64,000 bases of DNA from Anastrepha obliqua (lineage: Eukaryota > Arthropoda > Insecta > Diptera > Tephritidae), in the NCBI RefSeq assembly GCF_027943255.1, contig NC_072896.1, positions 60,592,501-60,656,500 on the forward strand. The letters are read 5' to 3'. Both the position numbers and the translations under genes were made by a program. The notes below the pieces were generated by a model. That model was not told the origin of the DNA, made no database searches, and saw nothing but the letters and a program-made list of their open reading frames with translations. Shown here one piece after another: positions 1 through 10,406 of this stretch. Position 1 is the stretch's first letter. The number at the start of each line of letters is the position of its first letter.

Positions 1-1277
1 AGCAGGATTCATTGTCGGCAACCCGTGCCAGCTTATAGAATTCTAATATACTTCGCCTTTTTGATTCCAGCCCCTTGTTCCATCAAGGTGGCTTTAATTT
101 GCCTTTTAAGCGTAGGGGAGTACATGCTGCGTGATGTGCTTTACTAAGTGCCCTTGCCACCGTTCTAACACTGAGACAATATCCAGTGATTGCTGCATAA
201 AAAGTAAAATGCGGATATCTCATGATCGTAACGAGAATTCCAAAAATCGAATTGAAGCTAAATAGTCAAGCTAGTTGACTGTATAGCTAGTTTTCGTCAG
301 GAAAATTTTGCCAAGCCCATGCAATCAAAAAAAAAAAGGAAACAATTTCGAAAATTTTTGAGTCACCCTATAACTGACGATTACAAAATAACCGTTAAAT
401 AAAAAAAATGTTGCTCAAAGATCTTAAAATTAGAAATTTAAAGCTTCAATTTGCTTTTTGTCGGAACTCCGTGCGATCATTTTTCACCGAGATACAGCTT
501 TTCAAAAATCACTAAGCAATTTAGGAAATTCTACTGTTCCCTTAATTTTTGTGAGAAGTGTATAAAATATTTCAATTTGCGACAACAAATAAAAATCAGT
601 GAACTCGGTTAAGGTGTTGTTTATTATAGTTTCGAAAGCCTCGTTCTTTGAGTTGTTGTTTTTGCCTGCAACAGCATTTTTCAATCAAATGATCACGCCG
701 CAGTGGCGACATATCCTTAATGAAAATCAGAAATCGACGAATCTCTTAAATGCATCCAAGTTAAAACGAAAGCGAGGAGTACTAGCTCTAGTAACTAATA
801 ACAATAATAATAGTAATAATGTACATATGCATATGTATAATTATAGCACAACTGATTGTTTTTTACCTTTAATTTAGCGATTGACTATGGAGATCAAAGC
901 AAACAACCGATTGACATCCGATTTCTCATGCACTCGTTTGTGTAACGAAGAAAACACTGCCAAATGCACAAAGCGATAGCGCGCAACATAAAACAGTAAA
1001 AATTATTTGTATTCAGCGCACACATAACATTTTCGTATCTTATGATTCTAGGTTATGGAGATAAATCCCAGATGTGGAGCAGGATGACCAAATGTGAAGG
1101 GTAGCAGCTCTTCACTGAATGGCTTGCGGATAGATGCATAAGAAAAGATATATAAAAAACAGAAATGAAAGTAGTTTAATAAATTAAAAATAAAAATTAC
1201 TACTTACATTTCTATGAAGTGATATTTTACTCAAAGTATGCACACTTACTGGTAGGTCAATATTCATATATACATAT
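1..1277. other. No recognised gene; AT-rich noncoding
   Basis: I see no coding similarity, no terminal repeats and no RNA gene. The open frames are short and low in complexity. A short AAT-type microsatellite lies at about 799-820. The stretch around 290-600 has the runs of A and T typical of MITE interiors, but I could not pair its ends. Confidence 0.5.
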
Positions 1278-1594
1278 AAATTTATATATAATTGCCGCTT
1301 ACACCCCTTATTGGGTGTATAGCGGAGCTCCTCCTCCTCCACACCTCCTTGGTGTGAATGGTGTGCGTCTTGATGTTGTTCGACAAATGGAGGGACCGAC
1401 AGCCTCCTCCAAACGGCAGATGGTTTTTCATGCCAAGCTTTTTCATGGCATAAATACACTCGGGGGTTGGCCATTGCCTGCCAAGGGGCGACAGCCATTA
1501 GAAAAATCTTTTTCTTGATTTTTGGTCACCGATATTCGAACCTGTGCACTTCCGAATGGCATTCACGCACCAACCCATTCGGGAACGTCAGCCG
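1278..1594 (-). mobile_element. tRNA-headed SINE, copy 1
   Basis: On the minus strand this begins with a tRNA-like head: an A-box-like stretch containing CGAATGGGTTGGTG and a degenerate B box near GGTTCGAATAT. The body contains the CTCCGAGTGTATT, GCCATGAAAAAGCTT and ACATCAAGACGCACACCAT blocks and ends in a GCTCCGCTATACACCC-like tail. The same order of blocks occurs at 7336, 27333, 47612 and 60581. SINEs of this kind are transcribed by RNA polymerase III and mobilised by a LINE. This copy is clearly diverged in the head and tail. It lies just upstream of a plus-strand LINE fragment. Confidence 0.8.
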
Positions 1595-1639
1595 CGGTAG
1601 GTCAATTCTGCGAGTTTTTTTTATTTTTTTTTATATCTA

Positions 1640-2310
1640 ACTAGTACTGCTACAGTAGAATTAGCCTCACCAACTTGAGTGAAAACCATAAAGTAACCTT
1701 AATTTGGGTCCCGGGACACCGGAACATAGAAGGTAACGAAAAAGCTGATGAACTGGCAAGAGGGGGATCTGCCATTAATAGCGTTCTTGCAGTACCAGTA
1801 TTCACTCCACTAGGTGCGGTCAAGAACGCAATTTCCCTAAAATACCTTCGAATTGCAGATTGTAGATGGAGAGACCAGACGCCATGCAAAATCAGCAGAA
1901 CGTTATGGCCCACCTACAACCTCAAGCAATCGTCGACATTAATAAACATGAAACGACGGGACACCTGCAGACTAACGGCAGTCATAACTGGCTTTTGGTC
2001 TATCGGAAAACAAGCCGCCAAAATGGGCATCCCTCAGAACACATACTGTCATAGTTGTAAACAACTGAAGAAAAAAGAAACAATCTTCCATTTCCTCTGT
2101 GAATGCCCTGCCCTATGGAAGGACAGAATGTTAACCCTGGGCAAACCGCTGTTCGAGAGTCTCGAGCAACTGTCTGGCTTAGACGTCAACAACCTAATAA
2201 GGTTCCTAAACCACACAGAGTGGATATAGTCCTGCTGTAAATAACTGTTAAACAATTTGGTAACGAGGATGTGGCAACAAAATGGAGCGGAAGCCCACGA
2301 GGCCGAACAA
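1640..2310 (+). pseudogene. LINE fragment: RNase H end and C-terminal zinc knuckle
   Basis: An open frame at 1675-2229 encodes the last part of a non-LTR retrotransposon pol protein. Near its start is the RNase H signature VTLIWVPGHRNIEGNEKADE. About 120 residues on comes a C-terminal CCHC-type finger (CHSC, then FHFLCEC), followed by the usual PLFESLEQLSGLD-like tail. The endonuclease, reverse transcriptase and most of RNase H are missing upstream, as expected of a 5'-truncated insertion. The fold suggests the I/R1/LOA group of RNase H-bearing LINEs; I cannot settle the clade. It is not the same family as the LINE at 27.5 kb. The roughly 80 bases after the stop look like 3' UTR. Confidence 0.8.
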
Positions 2311-3370
2311 AAAGTAATTCAAGTGCTGTTCGTTTACTTCTTTAAATTTCAAAATAGTTTCTGTTTTCCATTTATTCATTTGTACCTTTTTGGCAAATGA
2401 CTTGGATATTTTATGCCCCAGGCAGGACTGCTGAAAAACTGTAAGCTGGGGCAACCAACCGAAATGAAATGAACTTAATTAATTAGGCTAACTTCAGTAC
2501 TGAACTTGGCCACAATCTGATTTCTTTTGAGTTTATGTCATTCCATTGAACCTTAGTTACATACATACCACCAACATGCACACCAACAAAAACAAGTTTG
2601 GTCAACTGCGGCTCGTTTATCGGCCTTAGTTCACCCACCGGGTTTGCCATGACGTAGTACAAGTAGATTCATTTTCTCTTCACCAAATCACCCTTCGTCT
2701 ATCAAGTCCCTCTCCGTTTGACTTTGTTTTTCTTTGAGAATTTCGATTATTTTCCCCGTTAAGAATGATGGTGTATATGTATGTGTGAACATGAAAATAT
2801 ACACACCCCCACACATTTAAACAAATTGAAAAGCTTATGGGTGACTGCTGGGCCAAGTTTTATAGTTTTTTTAGTAAAGTCCAACTTGCCGTCAGTTGGC
2901 TTCATATAACCACAATGCGATTGTGGTGACGTGCCTTTCTTGCTATATTTTTTGACATGAGGAGTTAATGATTCGAATTGAGCTAGAAATAGGATTAGCA
3001 GAAATGCACAAGTACCTATATTGGAAAAATGAAAATGTTGCAGACTGGCTCATAATGACTGCCGCGATATACTTTTGTTAATCGGCTTACGATGGAACTA
3101 CATACACAGCAATGCGAGACCATTGGAGAGAAAAACGGAGACTCGAAAAATAAATAAAAGTTTAATTACTAGTTCATCTTATTATTTTATTTCTTTTTTA
3201 AGGGCCAACAAATGTTTGCCCAACTTGAATCGAGCGTATAATAAGTGAAGAGAGTTTAGTGAATGCAGAATTAGTATGGAAATATACTTATAAGCTCGGG
3301 CGAAAATCTACTTCACATACCATAAGTTCCAAAATTAAATACTAAATTTAAAGACCTCAAAGCGTAGAAA
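2311..3370. other. No recognised gene
   Basis: Noncoding sequence with no recognisable transposase, reverse transcriptase or paired terminal repeats. It is of ordinary complexity and may be unique intergenic or intronic DNA. Confidence 0.45.
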
Positions 3371-3474
3371 TACAAGGTGAAGTCCAAAATAAACCAGATC
3401 ATAAAAATGTTTTTGATGGCGCCATCTGTTTAATGAGTTAGTGCGTTGGAAGTTACATCCCTAGCTAACTTCCA

Positions 3475-3868
3475 GTGAAAGCGAAGTTAATGCGTCTAAA
3501 GTGTCAGTATGTTTGTTTCGGTACGAAAATGAGTTTCGAACAAAGAACTAATATCAAATTTCGTTTCAAAATCTGTAAAATGTTGACCGAAACATTTGAA
3601 TTGATGAAAAAAATTTATGGCGATGATTGCCTATCTCGTGCGAGAGTTCCTGAGTGATTTACACCTTTCAGAGATGGTTGTGGGGGCATAAATGACAATG
3701 AAAATACGACCAAAATCAGTAATTACCATAAAACTCCATCGAAATTGTTCGTAAATTTATCAAAAAATGAACCGAAATCATCGTTAAAGTTCATAGAATC
3801 GGAGTTGAATATCTCAAAAACATCGATTTATCGCATTTTAACTGATCATTTGGGCTTACGAATCTGAA
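3475..3868 (+). pseudogene. mariner transposase, N-terminal part
   Basis: The frame opens near MSFEQRTNIKFRFKI and reads into KIYGDDCLSRARVPE, the first helix-turn-helix of mariner transposases, before a stop. The signal continues with frameshifts to about 3868, where NISKTSIYRILTDHLGL marks the second helix-turn-helix. These domains bind the terminal inverted repeats. The coding sequence then stops abruptly and LINE sequence follows. At least one stop and one frameshift are present. Confidence 0.82.
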
Positions 3869-3869
3869 A

Positions 3870-4504
3870 GCGGAGTAATATTACAAAGGGATCAAGAGAT
3901 TTTAGAAAGATGGCCTAAGCATTTTAACGAGCTTTTAAATAAGAAACACCCGGACGTGAATTCACCTTAGGAACATATAGCTACGGCTGAGAACAGTATT
4001 CTGCCACCAACATTTGACGAAGTCGTTGTGGCTCTTAAGAAACTCCAAAACGGTAAAGCAAGCGGTGAAGACTGCACAAATATTTGTACCACTTAGTGAT
4101 AGACGCAGGGGAAAGGGAATCTATACCCTCTGATTGGCTGGGATGCATAATCTTCCCAGTGTACAAAAAAGGAGACAAGAGAGTATGTGAAAATTATCAT
4201 TGTATTTCACTGCTTAAACCAGCTTATAAGGTTTTCACAATGTCCTCTATCATCGTATCAATGAATATGCAAAGACCATTACTGAAGACTATCGGTGTGG
4301 ATTCCGCAAAGGAAAATCCACAATCGACCAGTGCTTTGTCCTCAGTCAAATCTTTGAAAAACACCACGAATTTGAAAAGGATATTCACTGTCTTTTTATA
4401 GATTTCAAACAAGCGTTTGATAGGGTCAGGAGAGATAAAATTTTTTACGTACTGCTTAGCCTAAGAATTCCTGCAAAACTTATGAGGCTAATCATCGTTA
4501 CGGT
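3870..4504 (+). pseudogene. LINE reverse transcriptase fragment inside the mariner
   Basis: Reading with frameshifts, the segment shows the N-terminal half of a non-LTR reverse transcriptase: a linker ending LQNGKASGED, then IIFPVYKKGDKRVCENY, then YRCGFRKGKSTIDQ and LFIDFKQAFDRV, which carries the first catalytic aspartate motif. It resembles RTE-like insect LINEs. It stops before the FADD/YADD box and has no LINE 3' end or poly(A)-like tail, so it is an internal fragment. It has the same orientation as the surrounding transposase. Confidence 0.8.
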
Positions 4505-4798
4505 CATGGATACTGGCGCTTATTGAATGATAATGCACCATCTCATCGATCCCCTTTTGTGACTGATTTTTTGACTAGGAATCGCATTTTACCCATCAAT
4601 CACTCCCGTATTCACCTGATATGGCAGAAAATTGCATTTGGCCATGAAGGAAAAACATTTTGCTTCCGTAGAGGTCATCCAAAAGGCTTGTAGCGACATC
4701 CTAAAGGACGTTCTGGTCAATGACCTGTAACACTCTTTCGAAAAGCTTTTAGATCTCGCAAAACAGTGTATCGAGGCCAGAGGCTACTGTTTTGAATA
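4505..4798 (+). pseudogene. mariner transposase, C-terminal part
   Basis: The mariner signal resumes with LNDNAPSH-like residues (second catalytic Asp region) and a degenerate proline-rich stretch. It then gives HFASVEVIQKACSDILKD and a final FEKLLDLAKQCIEARG segment ending at a stop just before the right inverted repeat. Several frame changes are present. About 130 residues of the normal catalytic domain, including the first Asp, are absent between this and the N-terminal piece. Confidence 0.8.
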
Positions 4799-4879
4799 AA
4801 TAAGCTCGAAGTTATCAGAACAAAGCTCTTGGTGTTTCTATTGTAGCTCAGTCTTGTTTATTTTGGACTACATCTTGTA

Positions 4880-5524
4880 TAAATGGTGGTGGATGGTTTT
4901 AATCTTAAAAGTGAGATATATGAGTTACTTGATACACGGATTTGTATATTGCGTATTTTTTCGCATCTCAAAAGATTAACCATTCTGGATGTCTCTGGAT
5001 TGACGTGCCTTTTGAGACTCCTCTCATTTCATGAACATTGCACACAACAAGGCCACAGTGCAAGTTTACCGATCTGATGCTTCATGGCATACTGCCTTTG
5101 CGCTACAAGGCCCGTTTTGTCCAGTTTAGGTATGGCTAGAGTTTCCTTAGTCGCAACCAAATAAAACATCAAAGTTTATTCGATATATTTGCGGAGTATG
5201 GAACGACGGAACGCCCGTCATACTCTTGCCTTACCGTGTCTGCCCTCGTTTTTGATAAAGATTTGCTTTGAAATATCATTTACGTCTTTGTAGCTTCATT
5301 GGGAGTGGCGCAAGTTTGCGACTTCAATCTACCTAAGGAGTACAGAGTAAGCCTCTCTTACCATTGCTTAGAAGAAATTTTGTGTGCCTAGAAACAGTGT
5401 ACAGAGCTCTTATGCTAAGGGCTACATAGTTTAGCTGATACAACCTCATTGTGGTGGAAGTTAGCCTGCAGCAACAACACCTTGCATTTAAATGAACAAC
5501 CACATGGTCTAAGCCTTCTTGCTT
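4880..5524. other. No recognised gene
   Basis: Moderately complex sequence without an open frame above about 64 codons and without a family I recognise on either strand. It sits between two mariner remnants. Confidence 0.4.
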
Positions 5525-6090
5525 CACGTAAATGTCTCATAACGCCCAAAAATAATAGTCCATATTAACTGTGTGACCTTCTGGAAATTTGTGGTGTACA
5601 ATAGAGTTGTAGTCCATAAAAATCGTGAGGATTACTTCCTTTTTTTGACTGAAACCGACGTGGATTTTTTGGCTTTGATTCATGCGGAGCTCTCTACTCA
5701 TCGACGTACCCACAACTCGTTTCCAGTAATGATGTGTTTGATGAATGTTGAGTAGGATTCAGCTTTGGATATCATGTCTTTGGTTACATCAATTCAGGTG
5801 CTTTGGGACCAACTTTGAGGCAACACGGTGCAAACGCAAATCACTTACTACATTACCAGCTCTCTGACGATTAGTTTGAGGTTATCGATTAACTTTCCTT
5901 TCCGTTTATTGATGTATTATTCAGTTATCGAGGATCTACAACTACGTTCGTCATCCTCGATGGACTTACGATCTCTTCTGAAGCGTTCACGCCACTTGTA
6001 AACGGCTGTTTTCATCACCGAAACAGTTTCGCTACATTTCTAAAGTTTTCGCGCCAATCAATCAATTTTTGACACAAAATTTATTACAAA
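5525..6090 (-). pseudogene. Degenerate mariner transposase fragment
   Basis: On the minus strand, with many stops and frame changes, I can follow the mariner pattern. There is a helix-turn-helix linker (VYKWRERFRRDRKSIEDDER), then HIITGNELWV, where the usual GDE has become GNE, so the first catalytic aspartate is lost. After that come a DYNSIVHHKF-like strand and a final RHLREA. The second and third catalytic aspartates are not visible. No convincing terminal repeats were found. Confidence 0.62.
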
Positions 6091-6288
6091 CCCGTTGTTG
6101 TAAATTTAAATATGTTTTTAAACCTTTAAAAAATTTAAAGCAGGTCCAAAGGTAATATAGATTCACTCCAGACGGTGTAACTTTTACAAATGTCAAGCAA
6201 TGGCGATACAATTTTTGGAGGAATGTTAATTACAGATGGGGCAACCTAACAAAGAAAAACAGACCTCAAATGAGTCGCTCTAGAATGT

Positions 6289-6331
6289 AACCTGGCGGTT
6301 GTTCCGGGAAGTTTTTAAGCAAGGTGGTATG
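6289..6331 (+). repeat. Single end of a MITE family also seen at 51971
   Basis: The 43 bases containing CCTGGCGGTTGTTCCGG and CAAGGTGGTATG match the complement of the left end of the MITE at 51971-52288 with only a few differences. No matching opposite end is visible nearby, so this is probably a solo terminus. Confidence 0.6.
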
Positions 6332-7335
6332 GATATGCCCCATTTTGGTGCCCCATCGATTACTGAGTTCGTAAGCATGGCCATGCATTTTTATAGATGC
6401 TCATAATTTGCACACATATTTACTTACATATTTACTTCAAAATTACGGTATACTCTTTCCTTTATTTGAATAGTCAGAAATTTAAGTAATTTCGTATTAT
6501 TCTTTAACATGAAGAAGTTTCTAGAATTAAATTTGTGTTATTAAATGATCAGTTCAATCACACAATTAAGAAGTTTAACTTTAAAGTTAAAAGTTTTGGT
6601 AGCACTGCACACTTGACTCAATAGTATTGCTTACACCCGAACGTACACTTGCTTAAGACCTACTTGATTCTATGTATTTAGTTATGTTTGCATATCAGAG
6701 TATGTGCCATTGAAATCTGCAAGCGCATGGATGCGTTCATGTGGCAAGTGGCAAAAGTTTCCATTTCGTTATTATGCGGCTGAGGGCGCAACAATGAAGC
6801 AATAAAAACTTTGTGCTACAACTTAAATTTCAGGACTTAATTCGCAGAGACAATAACGTCAAGAAATGCCTTCGAAAACACAAATATACATCCACGCAAA
6901 CATTTATAACCGTAAGTAGGTTTGCATGTCCTGTTGTACTAAATCAAGAAAAGATGAGTGCCACTTAAAATATGCATTTTTTGCGCCTGTGGTGAATGGA
7001 ATTAATCTTTTGGCTGAAGGAATCTGTTAGCCAAGTCAAAATGTTTAATGTACTTTTATATTTTTTTTATTTTTTGCATATAATGAAGTACATACATACA
7101 AGTGCAAGTACACACATACATACGCTCAAAAAACTTATTTAAGTATATTACTCGGATTCAGTGCCTTGAGGTTGAAAGTGGTATATGAAATATATGTAAT
7201 ATGTATCAATTCAGGGTAATAAGCTTGGAAACCGACATCAAAAGAAAATTTACTATTATTATTTATTATGAAAAATTTGCATATATTAAACCTAATTACT
7301 AAACCTAATATAAGTTCTTAAAAATAAATAAATAA
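6332..7335. other. No recognised gene
   Basis: AT-rich noncoding DNA with scattered ACATACATA-type simple sequence (about 7085-7130). No paired repeats or coding similarity seen. Confidence 0.45.
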
Positions 7336-7638
7336 TTGGCGCGTACACTTCTGTTAGGTGTTTGGCCGAGCTCCTCCTCCTATTTGTGGTGTGCGTCTTG
7401 ATGTTGTTCCACAAATGGAGGGACCTACAGTTTCAAGCCGACTCCGAACGGCAGATATTTTTATGAGGAGCTTTTTCATGGCAGAAATACACTCGGAGGT
7501 TTGCCATTGCCTGCCGAGGGGCGACCTCTATTAGAAAAATGTTTTTATTAATTTTGCTTTCACCGAGATTCGAACCAACGACCTCTCTGTGAATTCCGAA
7601 TGGTAATCACGCACCAACCCATTCGGCTACGGCGGCCG
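7336..7638 (-). mobile_element. tRNA-headed SINE, copy 2
   Basis: This is a good complete copy. On the minus strand the head reads GGCCGCCGTAGCCGAATGGG, the A box, followed by a B box GGTTCGAATCTCGG about 55 bases later. The spacing and the extra bases between the boxes resemble a class II tRNA (Ser or Leu type). The body then has GGTCGCCCCTCGGCAGGCAA, CGAGTGTATTTCTGCC, the GTTCGGAGTCGGC block, and the tail GGCCAAACACCTAACAGAAG before an AT run. It is very close to the copy at 60581. Confidence 0.88.
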
Positions 7639-7759
7639 TAGCATTAAAAAATATATTTTATTCCGCAGGTTACATTATGAACTCTGCAATTTACATAGGA
7701 TGGTGTTCTAAGCAATTTTTGATACTGATTAGTGATTCAATCTTTTTGCCTAGTGCTCT

Positions 7760-8245
7760 CTAAAACCAAACAAGTGTTGAATATATGATCGACGGATATA
7801 CGATTATATAGTTGCAATAGCGGCACGATGGTTTTGGCCTTCCGGTGAGAAGGTCTTGGTGAGTTATGTGCTTATGCCCATTGGTTAGGCGTATGAAATT
7901 GGTTGCTTGTGGACGGGTAATATTGCTGGGGTAGAGAGCCTTATTGCGAGACGGGCTTAGGCGTGAGTACGATGCTGGTAATTTTTCCTTTCTGTGAGTC
8001 TTTTTTTCTGGAAGTGTTGTCGTAATGTTTTCTTCAGGTCGTTATGATTGTGTATCTCATATTGAAAAGTAGGTGCGAAAATTCGCATTTCGGGATGGAG
8101 ATAGATGCCCCACATTTCAATCCCCATTTTTTTAAACTCTGTAAGTACTTTATGGAAGGGTTCGCTAACCACTTGTGAATCTTTCAAATTGGCATAAACA
8201 ATGGCATCCTCCGCATATAGTGTGAGTTTAATGATCTTAATTTTG
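7760..8245 (-). pseudogene. LINE fragment: RT core and C-terminal knuckle
   Basis: The minus strand begins near LYAEDAIVYAN, a degraded YADD reverse-transcriptase box, and reads through the open frame at 7957-8187. It then gives LTNGHKHITHQDLLTGRPKP followed by CRYC and, after a frame change, VDHIFNTC. This is the CxxC...HxxxxC knuckle found after RNase H in several LINE clades. The region between the RT box and the knuckle is much shorter than usual, so an internal deletion is likely. Clade uncertain. Confidence 0.6.
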
Positions 8246-8524
8246 TAGAATATTTATGCAAATATCAGTGAGTTTGTCCGAAGCAATAATACATAAACGT
8301 ACTAATAGAAGCTGTGAAAAGCTTTTACCACTTGTAAACATTTTTTTTACTTACAATACTCTCACCGTAAGCCACTGTCAACATTTCAAGTGTTTTGAGC
8401 ACAATTTCATTTTTTACACAAAACTTGATGCAACTTCTTTGATCAATTTTTTTCGATAGCAGAAAATCGCCGAACACGCAACACACTTGTCGTATTTATG
8501 TCTCTCACAAACAAACTAAACCTG
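8246..8524. other. No recognised gene
   Basis: Short AT-rich spacer with nothing recognisable. Confidence 0.4.
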
Positions 8525-8651
8525 CTATATTGCTAAAATCGTGAACATATCTTCGAGACGAGTGCACCAACATAAAAAAATAATAACCAAAAGTCGAATA
8601 TACGTAGCCCGCGAAATTGAAACCTTCACCTTATTTTTTGAACATACTTCG
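8525..8651. mobile_element. Terminal remnant of the 9.6-kb mariner family
   Basis: The stretch with AAAAGTCGAATATACGTAGC and the closing TTTTTTGAACATACTTCG matches the right end of the mariner at 9644-10404 (CGAATATACGTAACC ... TTTTTGAGCACACCTCG) and is followed by TA. It is an older, diverged terminus of the same family about 1.7 kb away. No transposase coding is left. Confidence 0.65.
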
Positions 8652-8997
8652 TATATGCATATGTATGTTTTTAACTCAATATCATGTGATGTCCGTATAG
8701 ATAAAACTCGGCAGATTTGGAGCCGATTACCATCACAACGTGCGCAAAAATTAACGTAAACTATGACTCGAAGATGTGAAGCCATTATAGCTACTAGCAT
8801 TTTATTGAATATATCGCGTACAATAAATATTCGAAGCTCATACAACGCAGTTTGTTTGAAGGGTTATTAAAAATACATCATGTAAACAACTCGAGACAAG
8901 AAAGCCCTTTTAATTATAATTTGAAGTTCTGAAGAGTCAGCCAGAAAAAAATAAATCCCGAAATACATGTAACGAAATCGGTTATTTCATACGGATG
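8652..8997. other. No recognised gene
   Basis: Noncoding, AT-rich; no family recognised. Confidence 0.4.
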
Positions 8998-9231
8998 ATT
9001 TTTGGACCTTTGCACGTTAGCGACGGTGAGTATCATAAGTTTTGGAACGATGGGCTGTATGAACTTTACGACAACATAGACATAGTGCAACGATTAAAGA
9101 TCCAGTAGCTTCGTTGACTGAGCCATGTCGTTCGAATGGATACAAGTGCTCCGGCTCTGAAAGTATTCAATGCGGTACCAGCCAGTGCAAGCAGAGGAAG
9201 AGGAAGCAAGAAGAAGCTTTTATGTTTAAAA
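8998..9231 (+). pseudogene. RTE-like LINE, C-terminal fragment
   Basis: The plus strand reads FGPLHVSDGEYHKFW, then LYELYDNIDIVQRLKIQ, then a degraded LSHVVRMD and SRGRGSKKK. This is the C-terminal tail found after the RT of RTE-like insect LINEs. The same block, with the same nucleotide start (TTTGGACCTTTG), recurs at 45465 inside a Tc1-like element, so the two are copies of one family. At least one stop interrupts it. Confidence 0.75.
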
Positions 9232-9643
9232 AACAATATAAAAATTAACAACGAATTTTATAAATAACAATTTACATAAATTTAGATGATTTATAACAGC
9301 TGCACTGCATACCTTTCTTTTCTACAACTGGTGCTTACTGCCGACTCGCTTTTAAATTTTACTAGATTTTTATTTAAAACAGTAAACAATAGAATCAGCC
9401 ACATTAGCTTTTGGCTTGAAGGTGGATTGCAATATCAAACCTTCGAGTACATTCTGCCATGAAGGCTTCTCACAAAATGCATGCGTTTTGTAGGAAACGA
9501 AATCAAAGCTGGCACCACTAAAAGAAGCTTAGCTAAAACCCATCAAGGTTGTACTGCGTTTTAATATTTTATAAATGAAGCTAGATAAAGAACATCGATT
9601 CAATCTTTTTGAGAAAACTGGTATGCATAAGTCCATACATATA
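9232..9643. other. Unassigned, with a short SINE-body-like block
   Basis: Mostly unrecognised. At 9437-9480 a block reads AACCTTCGAGTACATTCTGC then CATGAAGGCTTCTCACAAAA. This resembles the central body of the SINE (CGAGTGTATTTCTGCCATGA) but has no tRNA head or tail around it. Confidence 0.4.
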
Positions 9644-10404
9644 CGAGATGTGCTCAAAACGTATCGCGAATTTTGTGTTTTTTCAAAAATTATTTATTTA
9701 TTCTTTAATATCTATTTTGTCCCCTTCAAAGTAGTCCCCGTGAGATATTATACACTTATCCCACTGTTTTTTCCAATCTTCGAAATACTTCAAAAAATCC
9801 TTTTTTTTTATCTTGTTCAGCTCGTCCTTCGATGCCGTCCAAAAAGTCGCGCACAGCGTTGCTGTGTGAGCAGGGGCGTTATCGTGATGCAAGAGCCAAT
9901 TTTTCTTCTTCCACAAATCCGGGCGTTTCCGGCGGTAATATTCCTTACTGACCGTTTTACCCTGTGGCAAGAACTCATGATGAACAACTCCCCTGCAATC
10001 GAAGAAAACGGTAAACAAAACTTTTATATTGGACCGAACTTGGCGCGCTCTTTTCGGTCTTAGTTCGTGCGGTAGCTTCCATTGAGATGATTGAGCTTTG
10101 GTTTCCACGTCATAACCATAAACCCACGATTCGTCACTAGTTTTGACCCTCTGGAGAAAATTTGGGTCGTCGCGGACAGAGTTCAACATCTCATTAGCAA
10201 TGTTCATGCGGCGCATGAGTTTTGCGGCGACCCATCCCAGGTTCTTTGATTCACCTTTTTGAATAGGTTAAAATCGAAGACGAGCCGAAACGTCGGCATG
10301 AGTGAGAGATAGGAGTACCAACATATCGCCACAAAAAAATCGAAATTCGAATATACGTAACCTGCGAAAACTCAAAATTCGCGATACTTTTTGAGCACAC
10401 CTCG
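9644..10404 (-). mobile_element. Internally deleted mariner
   Basis: Inverted repeats of about 31 bp bound the element: CGAGATGTGCTCAAAACGTA from 9644, and the complement of CGAGGTGTGCTCAAAAAGTA ending at 10404, with 29 of 31 matching. Both are flanked by TA (9642-9643 and 10405-10406). At 761 bp it is well short of a full mariner (about 1.2-1.3 kb). The single transposase frame on the minus strand lacks both an N-terminal region and part of the catalytic domain. Confidence 0.9.
9698..10216 (-). pseudogene. mariner transposase with internal deletion
   Basis: This 172-codon frame stays open, which is unusual here. It starts MRRMNIANEMLNSVRDDPNF and carries the first Asp region in SDESWVYGYD, where the usual GDE has become SDE, so the acidic residue is kept. 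LLHHDNAPAHTA is the second Asp. It then jumps from LCATF to DELNKIKKKD, so the third Asp (normally 34 residues on, in PSDF or PCDF) is deleted. The frame ends normally with HGDYFEGDKIDIKE. The N-terminal DNA-binding half is missing. Confidence 0.88.
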
Positions 10405-10406
10405 TA

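Larger units (their letters stand above)
3373..4877 (+). mobile_element. mariner element carrying a LINE RT fragment
   Basis: The two ends form 22-bp inverted repeats: CAAGGTGAAGTCCAAAATAA at 3373 and its complement ending at 4877, with 20 of 22 positions matching. Both ends are flanked by TA (3371-3372 and 4878-4879), the standard mariner target duplication. Between the ends lie the N-terminal part of a mariner transposase, a LINE reverse-transcriptase piece, and the C-terminal part of the same transposase, all on the plus strand. The catalytic centre of the transposase is missing, so this is a dead composite. Confidence 0.88.

Noticed and set aside
9575..10063. Plus-strand frame of 162 codons
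   Set aside because: Antisense shadow of the mariner transposase fragment at 9698-10216.
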